NCBI GenBank assembly: GCA_934573855.1
Contig: CAKTMF010000002.1
Coordinates: 189,528-253,527, forward strand
Origin: an uncultured Oscillospiraceae bacterium
GTDB lineage: Bacteria > Bacillota > Clostridia > Oscillospirales > Oscillospiraceae
Direction: 5' to 3'
Length of the DNA stretch: 64,000 nt
The position numbers were made by a program, and so were the translations under genes. Within the stretch, counting starts at the first letter, position 1; each line of letters opens with the position of its first letter. Shown one piece after another: positions 33,715-41,769 of this stretch. A model generated the notes under the pieces. The model made no database searches. It was not told the DNA's origin and saw only the letters and a list, made by a program, of their open reading frames with translations.

Positions 33715-34803
33715 ATGAAATATTCAGTGGATAAAACCGGCTCTGACCCGGCATATATGCAGCTCTACCGCCAGCTCCGGGAGGATATCCTCTCGGGGGC
33801 GCTTTCTGCGGGGACGAGGCTGCCGTCAAAGCGGCTCCTCGCCGGGGAGCTTTCCGTGAGCGTCATCACGGTCGAGCATGCCTACGCGCTTCTGGTGGAC
33901 GAGGGCTATGCCCGCTCCCGGCAGCGCAGCGGCTTTTTCGTCAGCTTCGGCGCGGCGGGCGGCGCGAGGCCGGGGACGGAGCTGTCCGCTCCGGCGGCCC
34001 CTGCCGGGGAGCTGAGCGCCGCGGCGGAGGACTTCCCCTTTTCCGCGCTGGCAAAGACCATGCGCCGGGTGCTGTCCGACTACGACAGGCAGATACTCGT
34101 GCGCTCTCCCGGCTGCGGCTGTATCGAGCTTCGCCGCGCCATCGCCGGGTATCTCGACCGCAGCCGCGGCATACGCGTGCCGCCGGAGCAGATAATCGTC
34201 GGCTCGGGCGCGGAATACCTCTACTCTCTCGTGGTGCAGCTCTTGGGGCGCGGGTGCGTTTTTGCGCTCGAGGAGCCGTGCTACGACAAAATACGCCGGG
34301 TCTACGAGGCGAACGGCGCGTCCTGCCGCAGTCTCATCCTCGGCGAGGACGGTATACTCTCCCCGGAGCTTGAGCGCTGCGAGTGCGGCGCGCTGCACGT
34401 CACGCCCTACCACAGCTTCCCCAGCGGCGTCACCGCCTCCGCCCCCAAGCGCCACGAATACGCCCGCTGGGCGCGGGAGCGCGGCAGCTATATAATCGAG
34501 GACGACTACGACTCGGAGTTCTCCTCCCTGAACCGGCAGATAGACACCATCTTTTCCATCGCGCCGGAAAACGTGCTGTATCTCAACACCTTCTCAAAGA
34601 CCCTCGCGCCCTCCATGCGAATGGGCTACATGGTGATGCCGGAACACCTGGCGGAGGAGTATGCGCGCAGGCTTGACTTCTACTCCTGCACCGTGCCAGT
34701 GTTCGAGCAGTACGTCCTCGCAGAGTTCATCGACCGGGGCGAGCTTGAACGCTATATCAACCGCCGCCGCAGGAAGCTCCGCCAGAAAGGAGAGATCGCG
34801 TGA
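33715..34803 (+). CDS. MocR/PdxR-type GntR regulator with shortened aminotransferase domain
   Basis: A 362-aa protein: GntR winged helix (residues about 1-75; GTRLPSKRLLAGELSVSVIT) joined to a type I aminotransferase-like domain with EDDYDSEF and the PLP lysine in NTFSKTLAPSMRMGY. Normal MocR regulators are about 460-490 aa; this one stops after ERYINRRRRKLRQ, so roughly 90-100 C-terminal residues, the small domain with the carboxylate-binding Arg, are absent. The stop overlaps the next gene start. An in-frame TTG 24 bases upstream is possible, but a promoter ending just before the ATG suggests a leaderless start. Probably controls the divergent S component. Confidence 0.82.
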   Translation: MKYSVDKTGSDPAYMQLYRQLREDILSGALSAGTRLPSKRLLAGELSVSVITVEHAYALLVDEGYARSRQRSGFFVSFGAAGGARPGTELSAPAAPAGELSAAAEDFPFSALAKTMRRVLSDYDRQILVRSPGCGCIELRRAIAGYLDRSRGIRVPPEQIIVGSGAEYLYSLVVQLLGRGCVFALEEPCYDKIRRVYEANGASCRSLILGEDGILSPELERCECGALHVTPYHSFPSGVTASAPKRHEYARWARERGSYIIEDDYDSEFSSLNRQIDTIFSIAPENVLYLNTFSKTLAPSMRMGYMVMPEHLAEEYARRLDFYSCTVPVFEQYVLAEFIDRGELERYINRRRRKLRQKGEIA

Positions 34804-35594
34804 AAAGGCTCACGGCGCTCTTTACCCTCGTTTTTCTCACAGCCTCGCTCCTTGCTCCGTTCTGCGCGTCGGCCGGGGCGGCCGGCGTATCCGCGCCCGA
34901 CACGCCAACGGGTGACATACGCGGCTGGTTCACCGGCTCCTCCGGGGGCTATATGGACTATTATATGTACGTCCCCGAGAACGCCGTGCGCGGCATGCCC
35001 CTTGTGGTGTTCCTCCACGGCGACGGTCTCGTCGGGCTGCCGGACGACCTGATGTACTGCGGCACCGTCACGCGCGCGAAGGAGATCTACGGCGAGGACA
35101 TGCCGTTTATCCTGCTGCTGCCGTCGACCTCCGTCCCCTCGTGGACGGACTACAACATCCCCAATACGCTCCGCGAGCTGATCGACCATGTCGCCGGGGA
35201 ATATTCCTGCGACGCGCGGCGCATTTCCGTCACCGGACACAGCCGGGGCGCGATAGGCGTATGGACGATGGTGTCGCTCAATCCGAACTACTTTTCCGCC
35301 GCCGCGCCGGTGAGCTGTCCGAGCGTCGGCTTCCGACCGGAGAGCTTCCGGCACACGCCGCTCTGGGCGCTGGTAGGCGACGGCTATAATGACTACGGCG
35401 TTTATGGCCGGGATATGGAAAACCACGTCTTTGCGCTCCGTCAGGCCGGGGCGAGCGCGAAGCTGACCGTTATCGAGAACTGCTCCCACGGCGAGGCCGG
35501 GACTCTTGCCTACACGAAGGAGCTTTTCGACTGGCTGACAATGCTCCGGCGAAACAAGCGCTCCCATCCGGAGCGTATCGACCTGCCGATGTAA
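34800..35594 (+). CDS. Secreted alpha/beta hydrolase
   Basis: A 264-aa protein with a signal peptide (residues 1-28, ending near CASAGAAG), then an alpha/beta-hydrolase with oxyanion strand VVFLHGDG, nucleophile elbow GHSRGAIG (S148), Asp in VGDGYNDYG and a histidine in ENCSHGEAG. It resembles polyhydroxybutyrate-depolymerase/feruloyl-esterase-like small hydrolases acting outside the membrane. The GTG start has AGGAGAG upstream and overlaps the truncated MocR gene by four bases, so translation is coupled. Substrate unknown. Confidence 0.85.
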   Translation: MKRLTALFTLVFLTASLLAPFCASAGAAGVSAPDTPTGDIRGWFTGSSGGYMDYYMYVPENAVRGMPLVVFLHGDGLVGLPDDLMYCGTVTRAKEIYGEDMPFILLLPSTSVPSWTDYNIPNTLRELIDHVAGEYSCDARRISVTGHSRGAIGVWTMVSLNPNYFSAAAPVSCPSVGFRPESFRHTPLWALVGDGYNDYGVYGRDMENHVFALRQAGASAKLTVIENCSHGEAGTLAYTKELFDWLTMLRRNKRSHPERIDLPM

Positions 35595-35618
35595 ACGGCA
35601 CGGGAAAGGACATGACCT

Positions 35619-36206
35619 ATGGGCAGAAAAAGCACCCGAAACACAAAAGGCGCGATAATCTCCGCCGCGTGGAAGCTCTTCTACGAGCAGGGCTACGACA
35701 ACACCACCGTGGAGGACATCGTCTTTGAGTCCGAGACCTCCAAGGGTTCCTTCTACCACTATTTCGACGGCAAGGACGCGCTGCTCGGCACGCTCGCCTA
35801 TGTGTTCGACGAGAAGTATGAACAGCTCATGCAGACCATGCCCGCCGACATGGACGCGGTGGACGCGCTCATCTACCTCAACCGCGAGCTGTTCACAATG
35901 ATCGAGGACAGTATCTCCATCGACCTGCTTGCGCGGCTGCTGTCGACCCAGCTCCTTGCAAGGGGCGAAAAGCACCTCCTCGACCGGAGCCGGTATTACT
36001 TCCGTCTCCTGCGGCAGATAATCTCAAACGGTCAGAAAAACGGCCAGCTCCGCGGCGACATGAGCGGCAACGAGATCCTCAAGGCCTACGCCATGTGGGA
36101 GCGGGCGCTCCTCTATGACTGGTGCCTGTGCGGCGGGGAATACTCCCTCTCGGCCTACACCGGGCGCATGACGCCGGGCTTTCTTGACATGTACAGGAAA
36201 AAATAA
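35619..36206 (+). CDS. TetR/AcrR family transcriptional regulator
   Basis: A 195-aa regulator. The N-terminal TetR helix-turn-helix is clear (NTTVEDIVFESETSKGSFYHYF, residues about 28-50); the rest is an all-helical ligand domain. It lies 24 bases after the secreted hydrolase gene and may be transcribed with it. The downstream PutP gene has a separate upstream region after a terminator. The regulated genes and ligand are unknown. Confidence 0.9.
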   Translation: MGRKSTRNTKGAIISAAWKLFYEQGYDNTTVEDIVFESETSKGSFYHYFDGKDALLGTLAYVFDEKYEQLMQTMPADMDAVDALIYLNRELFTMIEDSISIDLLARLLSTQLLARGEKHLLDRSRYYFRLLRQIISNGQKNGQLRGDMSGNEILKAYAMWERALLYDWCLCGGEYSLSAYTGRMTPGFLDMYRKK

Positions 36207-36296
36207 AAAATTTTTGTTTTCGTCTCGATTGTATTTTGATATTTCGTACAGCAAATTTTTATTGATAATTCAATAGTTTTTTGTGATTATATGCAG

Positions 36297-36334
36297 CGCG
36301 GTATAGACTTCATTCTATACCGCGTTCTGTATTT
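36297..36334 (+). terminator. Terminator after the TetR gene
   Basis: An 11-bp stem CGCGGTATAGA and complement with a six-base loop, followed by TTCTGTATTTC. It lies in an AT-rich 188-bp gap. Confidence 0.75.
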
Positions 36335-36394
36335 CATTCTTGTAAAAAGTGTGGTATGATACAGCGCGTTCAAGGAAAGAGAGGGAAATTGACG

Positions 36395-37975
36395 ATGGAT
36401 TCAGGTACGCTGCAGATACTCTCCGCGATGATCGGATATATGCTGATAGTTATAGGCATAGGCGTTGTTTTTGCCCGCCGCGCGCAGGCGAACTCCGAGA
36501 GCTATTTTCTCGGCGGACGCTCGCTGGGGCCGTGGGTCGCCGCGATGAGCGCGGAGGCCTCGGACATGAGCGGCTGGCTCCTCATGGGGCTGCCCGGCGT
36601 CGCATACTGGTGCGGCCTTGCCGACGCGTTCTGGACGGCTGTCGGTCTCGCCGTGGGTACCTACCTCAACTGGCTCGTCACCGCCCGGCGTCTGCGCGGC
36701 TATTCCATCGTCGCCAACAACTCCATAACCCTGCCGGACTTTTTCTCCAACCGCTTCAAGGAGGACAAGAAGGTCATCCTCGGCATATCCGCGATGTTCA
36801 TTCTCGTATTCTTCACCGTGTACACCGCGAGCTGCTTTGTCACCTGCGGCAAGCTCTTCGGCCGGCTCTTCGGTCTGCCGTATCACACGATGATGATCGT
36901 GGGCGCCGTGTTCGTGGTGCTGTACACGTTCCTCGGCGGCTTCCTTGCCGAGAGCGCGTCCGACTTCATGCAGGGCGTGGTGATGTTCTTTGCGCTGCTG
37001 GTGGTGCTGTGCTTCGGCACGGCGAAGGCGGGCGGCTTTGAAAACGTCGTCGAGAACGCCAAGAGCATTGCGGGCTACCTCTCGCTGAGCCATATCGCAA
37101 GCCCCACCGTGGACGCGAACGGCGTGCAGCAGGCCGCCGGCGGCCTCCCCCTCTTCGGCGAGGCGAAGGAATACGGCGCGCTCACGGCCGTGTCCATGCT
37201 GTGCTGGGGTCTGGGCTACTTCGGTATGCCGCAGGTGCTGCTGCGCTTTATGGCCATCCGCCGCGGCAGCGAGCTCAAGCGCTCACGCCGCATTGCCACC
37301 GTCTGGGTGGTCATCTCTCTTGCCGCCGCGGTGTACATCGGCATTATGGGGCGCGCCATGTTCCCCATGCACGAGTCGCTCAGCACCGCAAGCTCCGCCG
37401 AAAATATCTTCATCGTCGTGAGCCAGTCACTCTTCCCTCCGCTCGCCGCGGGCGTGGTGATGGCCGGCATACTCGCCGCGACCATCAGCTCCTCGGATTC
37501 GTATCTGCTCATCGCCTCCTCGGCGTTTTCAAAGAACATCTTCGGCGGTATCCTCAAAAAGGACGCCGACGACAGGCAGGTCATGTGGGTCTCTCGCGTC
37601 ACGCTGCTGGTCATCGCGCTGCTGGGTATCGTCATTGCGTGGGACGAAAACAGCGTCATCTTCCGCGTGGTGTCCTTCGCGTGGGCGGGCTTCGGCGCGA
37701 CCTTCGGCCCCATCATGCTCTTCTCGCTGTTCTGGAAGCGCACGACCCGCTCCGGCGCCATCGCGGGCATGCTTTCCGGCGGGATCACGGTGTTCGTGTG
37801 GAAGCTCGTCCTCAATCCCCTGATCGGCGGCGTGTTCGCCATCTACGAGCTGTTTCCGGCGTTCGTGATATCCTGCGCCGTCACCGTCGCCGTCTCGCTC
37901 ATGAGCAAGGAGCCGTCCGACGAGATAAAGGCCGAGTTCGAGCGCGCAAAGGCGCTGAGCCTTGCCGCGGACTGA
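36395..37975 (+). CDS. putP: Sodium/proline symporter
   Basis: A 526-aa, about 13-helix SSS-family transporter. The PutP signature is strong: ESYFLGGRSLGPWVAAMSAE followed by ASDMSGWLLMGLPG, and later GGFLAESASDFMQGVVM. It imports L-proline with sodium, for nutrition or osmoprotection. The ATG follows GAGGGAA; an upstream Met in the same frame has no ribosome binding site. The next gene is the potassium transporter Kup under c-di-AMP control, which fits an osmotic-response neighbourhood. Confidence 0.94.
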   Translation: MDSGTLQILSAMIGYMLIVIGIGVVFARRAQANSESYFLGGRSLGPWVAAMSAEASDMSGWLLMGLPGVAYWCGLADAFWTAVGLAVGTYLNWLVTARRLRGYSIVANNSITLPDFFSNRFKEDKKVILGISAMFILVFFTVYTASCFVTCGKLFGRLFGLPYHTMMIVGAVFVVLYTFLGGFLAESASDFMQGVVMFFALLVVLCFGTAKAGGFENVVENAKSIAGYLSLSHIASPTVDANGVQQAAGGLPLFGEAKEYGALTAVSMLCWGLGYFGMPQVLLRFMAIRRGSELKRSRRIATVWVVISLAAAVYIGIMGRAMFPMHESLSTASSAENIFIVVSQSLFPPLAAGVVMAGILAATISSSDSYLLIASSAFSKNIFGGILKKDADDRQVMWVSRVTLLVIALLGIVIAWDENSVIFRVVSFAWAGFGATFGPIMLFSLFWKRTTRSGAIAGMLSGGITVFVWKLVLNPLIGGVFAIYELFPAFVISCAVTVAVSLMSKEPSDEIKAEFERAKALSLAAD

Positions 37976-38000
37976 GCCGGAAACGAGATGGATTTTTAAT

Positions 38001-38033
38001 AGTAAACGGGCGGCCGCCGGCCGCCCGTTTACT
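38001..38033 (+). terminator. Hairpin after putP
   Basis: A perfect 15-bp stem (AGTAAACGGGCGGCC and complement, three-base loop) 25 bases after the stop. The trailing sequence is not T-rich, so it may be a weak terminator or a 3'-end stabiliser. Confidence 0.6.
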
Positions 38034-38064
38034 ACGTTCCGTGCGCGGATATGGCAAGATACTG

Positions 38065-38093
38065 TTGACTTTCCGCGAAACGGGTGCTAAATT
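38065..38093 (+). promoter_or_regulatory. Possible promoter of kup
   Basis: TTGACT, 17-bp spacer, TAAATT, placing the transcription start at about 38100, right at the beginning of the riboswitch aptamer. Confidence 0.5.
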
Positions 38094-38096
38094 TAA

Positions 38097-38207
38097 GTTG
38101 CTTAATGCCGGAGGCTCCGGCAGCGGGAGACCCAACTACAGGGGTGTATTCGCCGTGCGCGATAGGGGACCTTCTTCCACGAACCCGACAGCTAATCTCG
38201 TCAGCAC
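38097..38207 (+). promoter_or_regulatory. Cyclic di-AMP riboswitch (ydaO/yuaA type)
   Basis: The conserved ydaO elements occur in order: TTGCTTAATGCCGG, GCGGGAGACCCAACTA, GGGGTGTATTCGC, GGGGACCTTCTTCC, CCCGACAGCTAATCTCG and the closing GTCAGCAC. This class binds c-di-AMP and commonly controls potassium uptake and osmotic genes. A terminator hairpin follows 50 bases later and then the Kup start, so high c-di-AMP should stop transcription and limit potassium import. Outer stem limits are approximate. Confidence 0.92.
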
Positions 38208-38256
38208 AAGAGGGGCTTTGCGCCGGTATGCCCGGCCGCGGTTTTTGCCGCCTTAT

Positions 38257-38281
38257 GCTGCACTTTTGTGCGGCTTTTTTT
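38257..38281 (+). terminator. Riboswitch-controlled terminator before kup
   Basis: A 7-bp stem (GCTGCAC and GTGCGGC with one G-U pair, loop TTTT) directly followed by seven T. It ends 26 bases before the kup start codon, the expected expression platform of the c-di-AMP riboswitch. Confidence 0.85.
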
Positions 38282-38307
38282 ATTTCCTTCGCGGGAGGAG
38301 AGAGATC

Positions 38308-40290
38308 GTGGAAAAGAAAAAGAACACCCGGTTCGCCATGTTTCTTGTGACCATCGGCATAGTCTACGGCGATATCGGCACCTCGCCCATGTACGTCATG
38401 AAATCCATTCTGGAGGGCAACGGCGGTATCTCGGGTGTGAACGAGGAGTTCATCATCGGCTCGCTGTCGCTGATAATCTGGACGGTCACGCTGCTGACGA
38501 CCGTAAAATACGTCCTCATCGCCATGAAGGCGGACAACCACGGCGAGGGCGGCATTTTCTCGCTCTACTCCCTCGTCAGGGAGCATGGCGGCTGGCTCAT
38601 TTTTCCGACCATGCTGGGGGGCGCGGCGCTGCTCGCGGACGGCGTACTCACCCCCGCCGTCACCGTCACCACGGCGGTCGAGGGTCTCAGGAGCATTCCC
38701 GTCATGGACGAGCTGCTCGGCAGCGGGCAATTCACCGTCGTGGTCATAACGCTCGTTATAATCGCCGTGCTTTTCTCGCTCCAGCGCGCGGGGACGAGCC
38801 GAATAGGCAAGGCCTTCGGTTCCGTCATGCTCACATGGTTCCTCTTCCTCGCGGTGGTGGGTGCGGTGCGGATATTCGACATGCCCGCCGTGCTGCGCGC
38901 CTTTAACCCCGTCTACGCCGCGCGGGTGCTTTTCAGCCCCTATAACAAGGTCGGCTTTATGATACTCGGCAGCGTGTTCCTCGCCACCACCGGCGCGGAG
39001 GCGCTCTACTCCGACATGGGCCATGTGGGTCGGGAGAATATCTATCTGAGCTGGCCGCTGGTGAAGCTCAGCCTCATCCTCAACTATCTCGGTCAGGGCG
39101 CGTGGATAATCCGCAGCGGCGGCAGCGCCGCTCTCGCGGGGGCGGCGGAGATAAACCCGTTCTTCCTCATGCTGCCGGAGGATCTGCGCCCGTTCGCGAT
39201 ACTTCTGGGCGCGGCGGCAGCGGTCATCGCGTCGCAGGCGCTGATAACCGGCTCCTACACTCTCGTCAGCGAGGCGATACTGCTCGACCTCCTGCCACAT
39301 CTCGAGATAAAATACCCCGCCGACACCAAGGGCCAGCTCTACATCGACAAGGTGAACAAGATACTCTGGGTCGGCTGCTCGCTGGTCGTGCTGTATTTCC
39401 GCTCGGGCGCGCGGATGGAGTCGGCCTACGGTCTCGCCATAACGATAACCATGCTGATGACCACGCTGCTAATCTCGGTATATCTCAGGAAGAACCGCGG
39501 CGCGGGGCTGCTCTCGTGGGTGGTGCTGGTGGTGTTCGGTCTTATCGAGTCGGTCTTCTTCGTCTCGAGCCTCGGCAAATTCGCCCACGGCGGCTATGTG
39601 ACGGTCATTCTGACGCTGCTGCTCCTCGGCATAATGCTCATCTGGCACAGGGGAACGCGGCTCGAGCGCATGTACTGCACTCAGCTCGACCTCCGGGACT
39701 TTATCCCCAGCCTTGAGAAGCTCCACAGCGACGAGACGGTGCCGCTGCTGTCGCATAACCTCGTGTACCTTGACGGCTCGACCGGCGACGAGATCGACCG
39801 CGACATCCTCTATTCCATCCTTGACAAGGGGCCCAAGCGTGCACAGGCCTACTGGTTCGTAAGCGTGGACGTCCTAAATGAGCCGGACACGCTCAACTAC
39901 CGCGTGGAGACCTACGGCACGGATTTTGTTTTCCGTATCAGGCTCGAGCTGGGCTTCCGCCGCAGCCCGCGCATAAATCTCTATCTCAGAAGTATCGTTC
40001 AGAACCTCCAGCGCAGCGGCGAGCTGCCCGCGCAGGACAAGAAATACTCCATCTACGGCCCTTCCACCGTGGGTACGTTCCAGTTCTGCATGATACATAA
40101 ATCCGTCTCCACCAAGACCGAGCTTTCGGCGCTGGACGAGGCGGTACTCAACATGAAGTACTCGATCCGCGGTCTTGCCGGGTCAAAGGTGCAGTGGTAC
40201 GGTCTCGACACCTCGTCCGTCATAACCGAAAATGTGCCGCTCATCGTGAGCGCGCGCTCCGACGGCGAGAGGATAGAGCGAAAAATGTAA
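38308..40290 (+). CDS. kup: KUP family potassium uptake transporter
   Basis: A 660-aa membrane protein of the KUP/HAK/KT type: about 12 helices in the first 430 residues and a cytoplasmic C-terminal domain. The N-terminal family motif GIVYGDIGTSPMYV is present and GALADGVLTP-like AALLADGVLTPAVTV follows. It imports potassium, probably with protons. The GTG start is set by GGGAGGAG; the open frame extends about 1.1 kb upstream but runs through putP and the riboswitch. Expression is controlled by the c-di-AMP riboswitch in its leader. Confidence 0.95.
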   Translation: MEKKKNTRFAMFLVTIGIVYGDIGTSPMYVMKSILEGNGGISGVNEEFIIGSLSLIIWTVTLLTTVKYVLIAMKADNHGEGGIFSLYSLVREHGGWLIFPTMLGGAALLADGVLTPAVTVTTAVEGLRSIPVMDELLGSGQFTVVVITLVIIAVLFSLQRAGTSRIGKAFGSVMLTWFLFLAVVGAVRIFDMPAVLRAFNPVYAARVLFSPYNKVGFMILGSVFLATTGAEALYSDMGHVGRENIYLSWPLVKLSLILNYLGQGAWIIRSGGSAALAGAAEINPFFLMLPEDLRPFAILLGAAAAVIASQALITGSYTLVSEAILLDLLPHLEIKYPADTKGQLYIDKVNKILWVGCSLVVLYFRSGARMESAYGLAITITMLMTTLLISVYLRKNRGAGLLSWVVLVVFGLIESVFFVSSLGKFAHGGYVTVILTLLLLGIMLIWHRGTRLERMYCTQLDLRDFIPSLEKLHSDETVPLLSHNLVYLDGSTGDEIDRDILYSILDKGPKRAQAYWFVSVDVLNEPDTLNYRVETYGTDFVFRIRLELGFRRSPRINLYLRSIVQNLQRSGELPAQDKKYSIYGPSTVGTFQFCMIHKSVSTKTELSALDEAVLNMKYSIRGLAGSKVQWYGLDTSSVITENVPLIVSARSDGERIERKM

Positions 40291-40307
40291 ATAAGCAAGT
40301 AAAACGA

Positions 40308-40338
40308 ACGGGCGGTCTCAGACCGCCCGTCAGTTTTG
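40308..40338 (+). terminator. Terminator of kup
   Basis: A 10-bp stem ACGGGCGGTC and complement, loop TCA, then CAGTTTTG. Confidence 0.8.
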
Positions 40339-40339
40339 T

Positions 40340-40740
40340 ATGCCCTCATCAGTCTGCCATTCGGCCGGCAGTTTTCCCCTTGAGAGGAAAGGAGGAAAGC
40401 TTTTCGGCGGATGAGGCGGCCGGATTTACCCCTCATCAGTCGGCCTTACGGCCGCCAGCTTTCCACCCCTCCCTCTGTCGGCTTCGCCGACATCTCCCTC
40501 CGCCGGAGGGAGTCTTCCCCAAGGGGAAGCCTTTTTTATGCGTTCTCTACGTCCCTCCGTAGGGGAGGGGCTTGCTCCTCCCGCGCTGTGGGCATTGCCA
40601 TAATGGTGAATAAAAAGCCTCCCTCTGACGAGGGAGGTGGCAAAACCGCAGGTTTTGACGGAGGGAGAGAAAATTAACGTCTTGCAGAGCCTGCGATTTT
40701 TCTCTCCCTCAGTCACTTTGTGCCAGCTTTTCCGTCTTCC
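40340..40740. repeat. Palindromic repeat mosaic R4 in a convergent gap
   Basis: No gene. Contains the 53-bp unit shared with R3 and R5 at 40463-40515, the GGAGGGGCTTGCTCCTCCC hairpin at about 40564-40582, and the CAAAACC-GCA-GGTTTTG unit at 40616-40674 that is nearly base-for-base identical to 53500-53558. CCCCTCATCAGTC units also recur. Confidence 0.85.
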
Positions 40741-40753
40741 TTGTGCTGCCGTC

Positions 40754-41665
40754 TTACGCCTTTCCGTCCAGATAGCCGCACGCGGCGAGGGCCGCGGAGG
40801 CGCCGTCAGCGACGGCGGTGGTGAGCTGGCGGACGGATTTCCTGCGGCAGTCGCCCGCGACGAACACGCCCTCGGTCCGTGTGAGGCAGTCCTCGCCGGA
40901 GTCGGCATAGCCGCCCGCGTCCAGCTCTATGTACTCGGAAAAGGCCCCGATGTCCGGCCTGTGGCCGATGGCGACGAAGAGTCCGTCGACGCTCAGCTCA
41001 CGGACGCGCCCGTCCTGCACGACGCGGACGCCGGTAAGCTCGTTTTCGCCCAGAAGCTCCGTGACGGAGGCCCCAAGCACAAATTCCACATTATCGCGCG
41101 CCCTGAGCGCCTCGACGAGCTTTGCCTCGCCCCGGAAGCCGCCGCGCCGGTGGATGAGATAGACGCGGCTGCACTTCTCGCTCAGGAGCAGCGCGTCCTG
41201 CAGGGCGCTGTTGCCCCCGCCGTTCACGGCCACGGGGCGGCCCTTGTAAAACGCGCCGTCGCACACCGCGCAGAAGCATACGCCGTTCCCGACCAGCTCC
41301 TCCTCACGCTCAAGCCCCAGCATGCGGGGCTTCGCCCCGGCGGCGACGATGACCGCGCGCGCCGTGAACTCCGCGCCGAACTCGCTCCGTGCGGTGAAAT
41401 ACTCGCCCGAGCGGCTGAGGGAGACGATCTCGTCCAGCTCGACCTCCGCGCCCTGCGCCATGGCCTGCTCCATGAGTCTGTCGCCCAGCTCCGCGCCGCT
41501 TATAGACAGCACCGAGGGGAAGTTCTCCACCCGCGGCGACCAAGTTATCTGTCCGCCGAAGGCGGCCTTTTCCACCACGAGGACGCTTTTTCCCGCGCGG
41601 CGGGCATACACTGCTGCGGTAAGCCCCGCGGGACCTCCGCCGATGATAAGAATGTCGTACAGCAT
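40754..41665 (-). CDS. trxB: Thioredoxin reductase family flavoprotein
   Basis: A 303-aa NADPH/FAD oxidoreductase. GGGPAGLTAAVYARRAGKS is the FAD loop, CAVC (C132, C135) in FCAVCDGAFY the redox disulfide, GGGNSALQDALLL the NADPH loop, and GVFVAGDCRRKSVRQLTTAV the C-terminal FAD segment. It reduces thioredoxin-like proteins. I chose the ATG with GGAG eight bases upstream over a GTG nine bases earlier. It lies 104 bases downstream of nrdD, whose product carries a fused redoxin domain, so delivering electrons to that domain is a plausible task. Confidence 0.92.
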   Translation of the reverse strand: MLYDILIIGGGPAGLTAAVYARRAGKSVLVVEKAAFGGQITWSPRVENFPSVLSISGAELGDRLMEQAMAQGAEVELDEIVSLSRSGEYFTARSEFGAEFTARAVIVAAGAKPRMLGLEREEELVGNGVCFCAVCDGAFYKGRPVAVNGGGNSALQDALLLSEKCSRVYLIHRRGGFRGEAKLVEALRARDNVEFVLGASVTELLGENELTGVRVVQDGRVRELSVDGLFVAIGHRPDIGAFSEYIELDAGGYADSGEDCLTRTEGVFVAGDCRRKSVRQLTTAVADGASAALAACGYLDGKA

Positions 41666-41687
41666 GATATCCACTCCGTATGTCAGA

Positions 41688-41714
41688 AACGGGAGGGTAA
41701 GCTTCCCTCCCGTT
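41688..41714. other. Hairpin between nrdD and trxB
   Basis: A 10-bp stem AACGGGAGGG and complement with a seven-base loop. The T-rich side faces the plus strand, where no gene ends, so on the minus-strand transcript it is at most a weak terminator or processing site. Confidence 0.5.
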
Positions 41715-41769
41715 TTTCTGTTTTTCAGGTCGTTTTTCTGTCCTCCGCATGCTCTCCGCGGAGCCGGTC

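Noticed and set aside
37201..38307. Upstream extension of the kup frame to a 1029-codon protein
   Set aside because: The extension runs in another frame through putP, its hairpin, the c-di-AMP riboswitch and the terminator. A GTG with GGGAGGAG at 38308 starts exactly at the known Kup N-terminus.
41686..41722. Strong plus-strand terminator between nrdD and trxB
   Set aside because: The T-rich side faces the plus strand where no gene ends. I list it only as a hairpin and do not claim that it separates nrdD from trxB.
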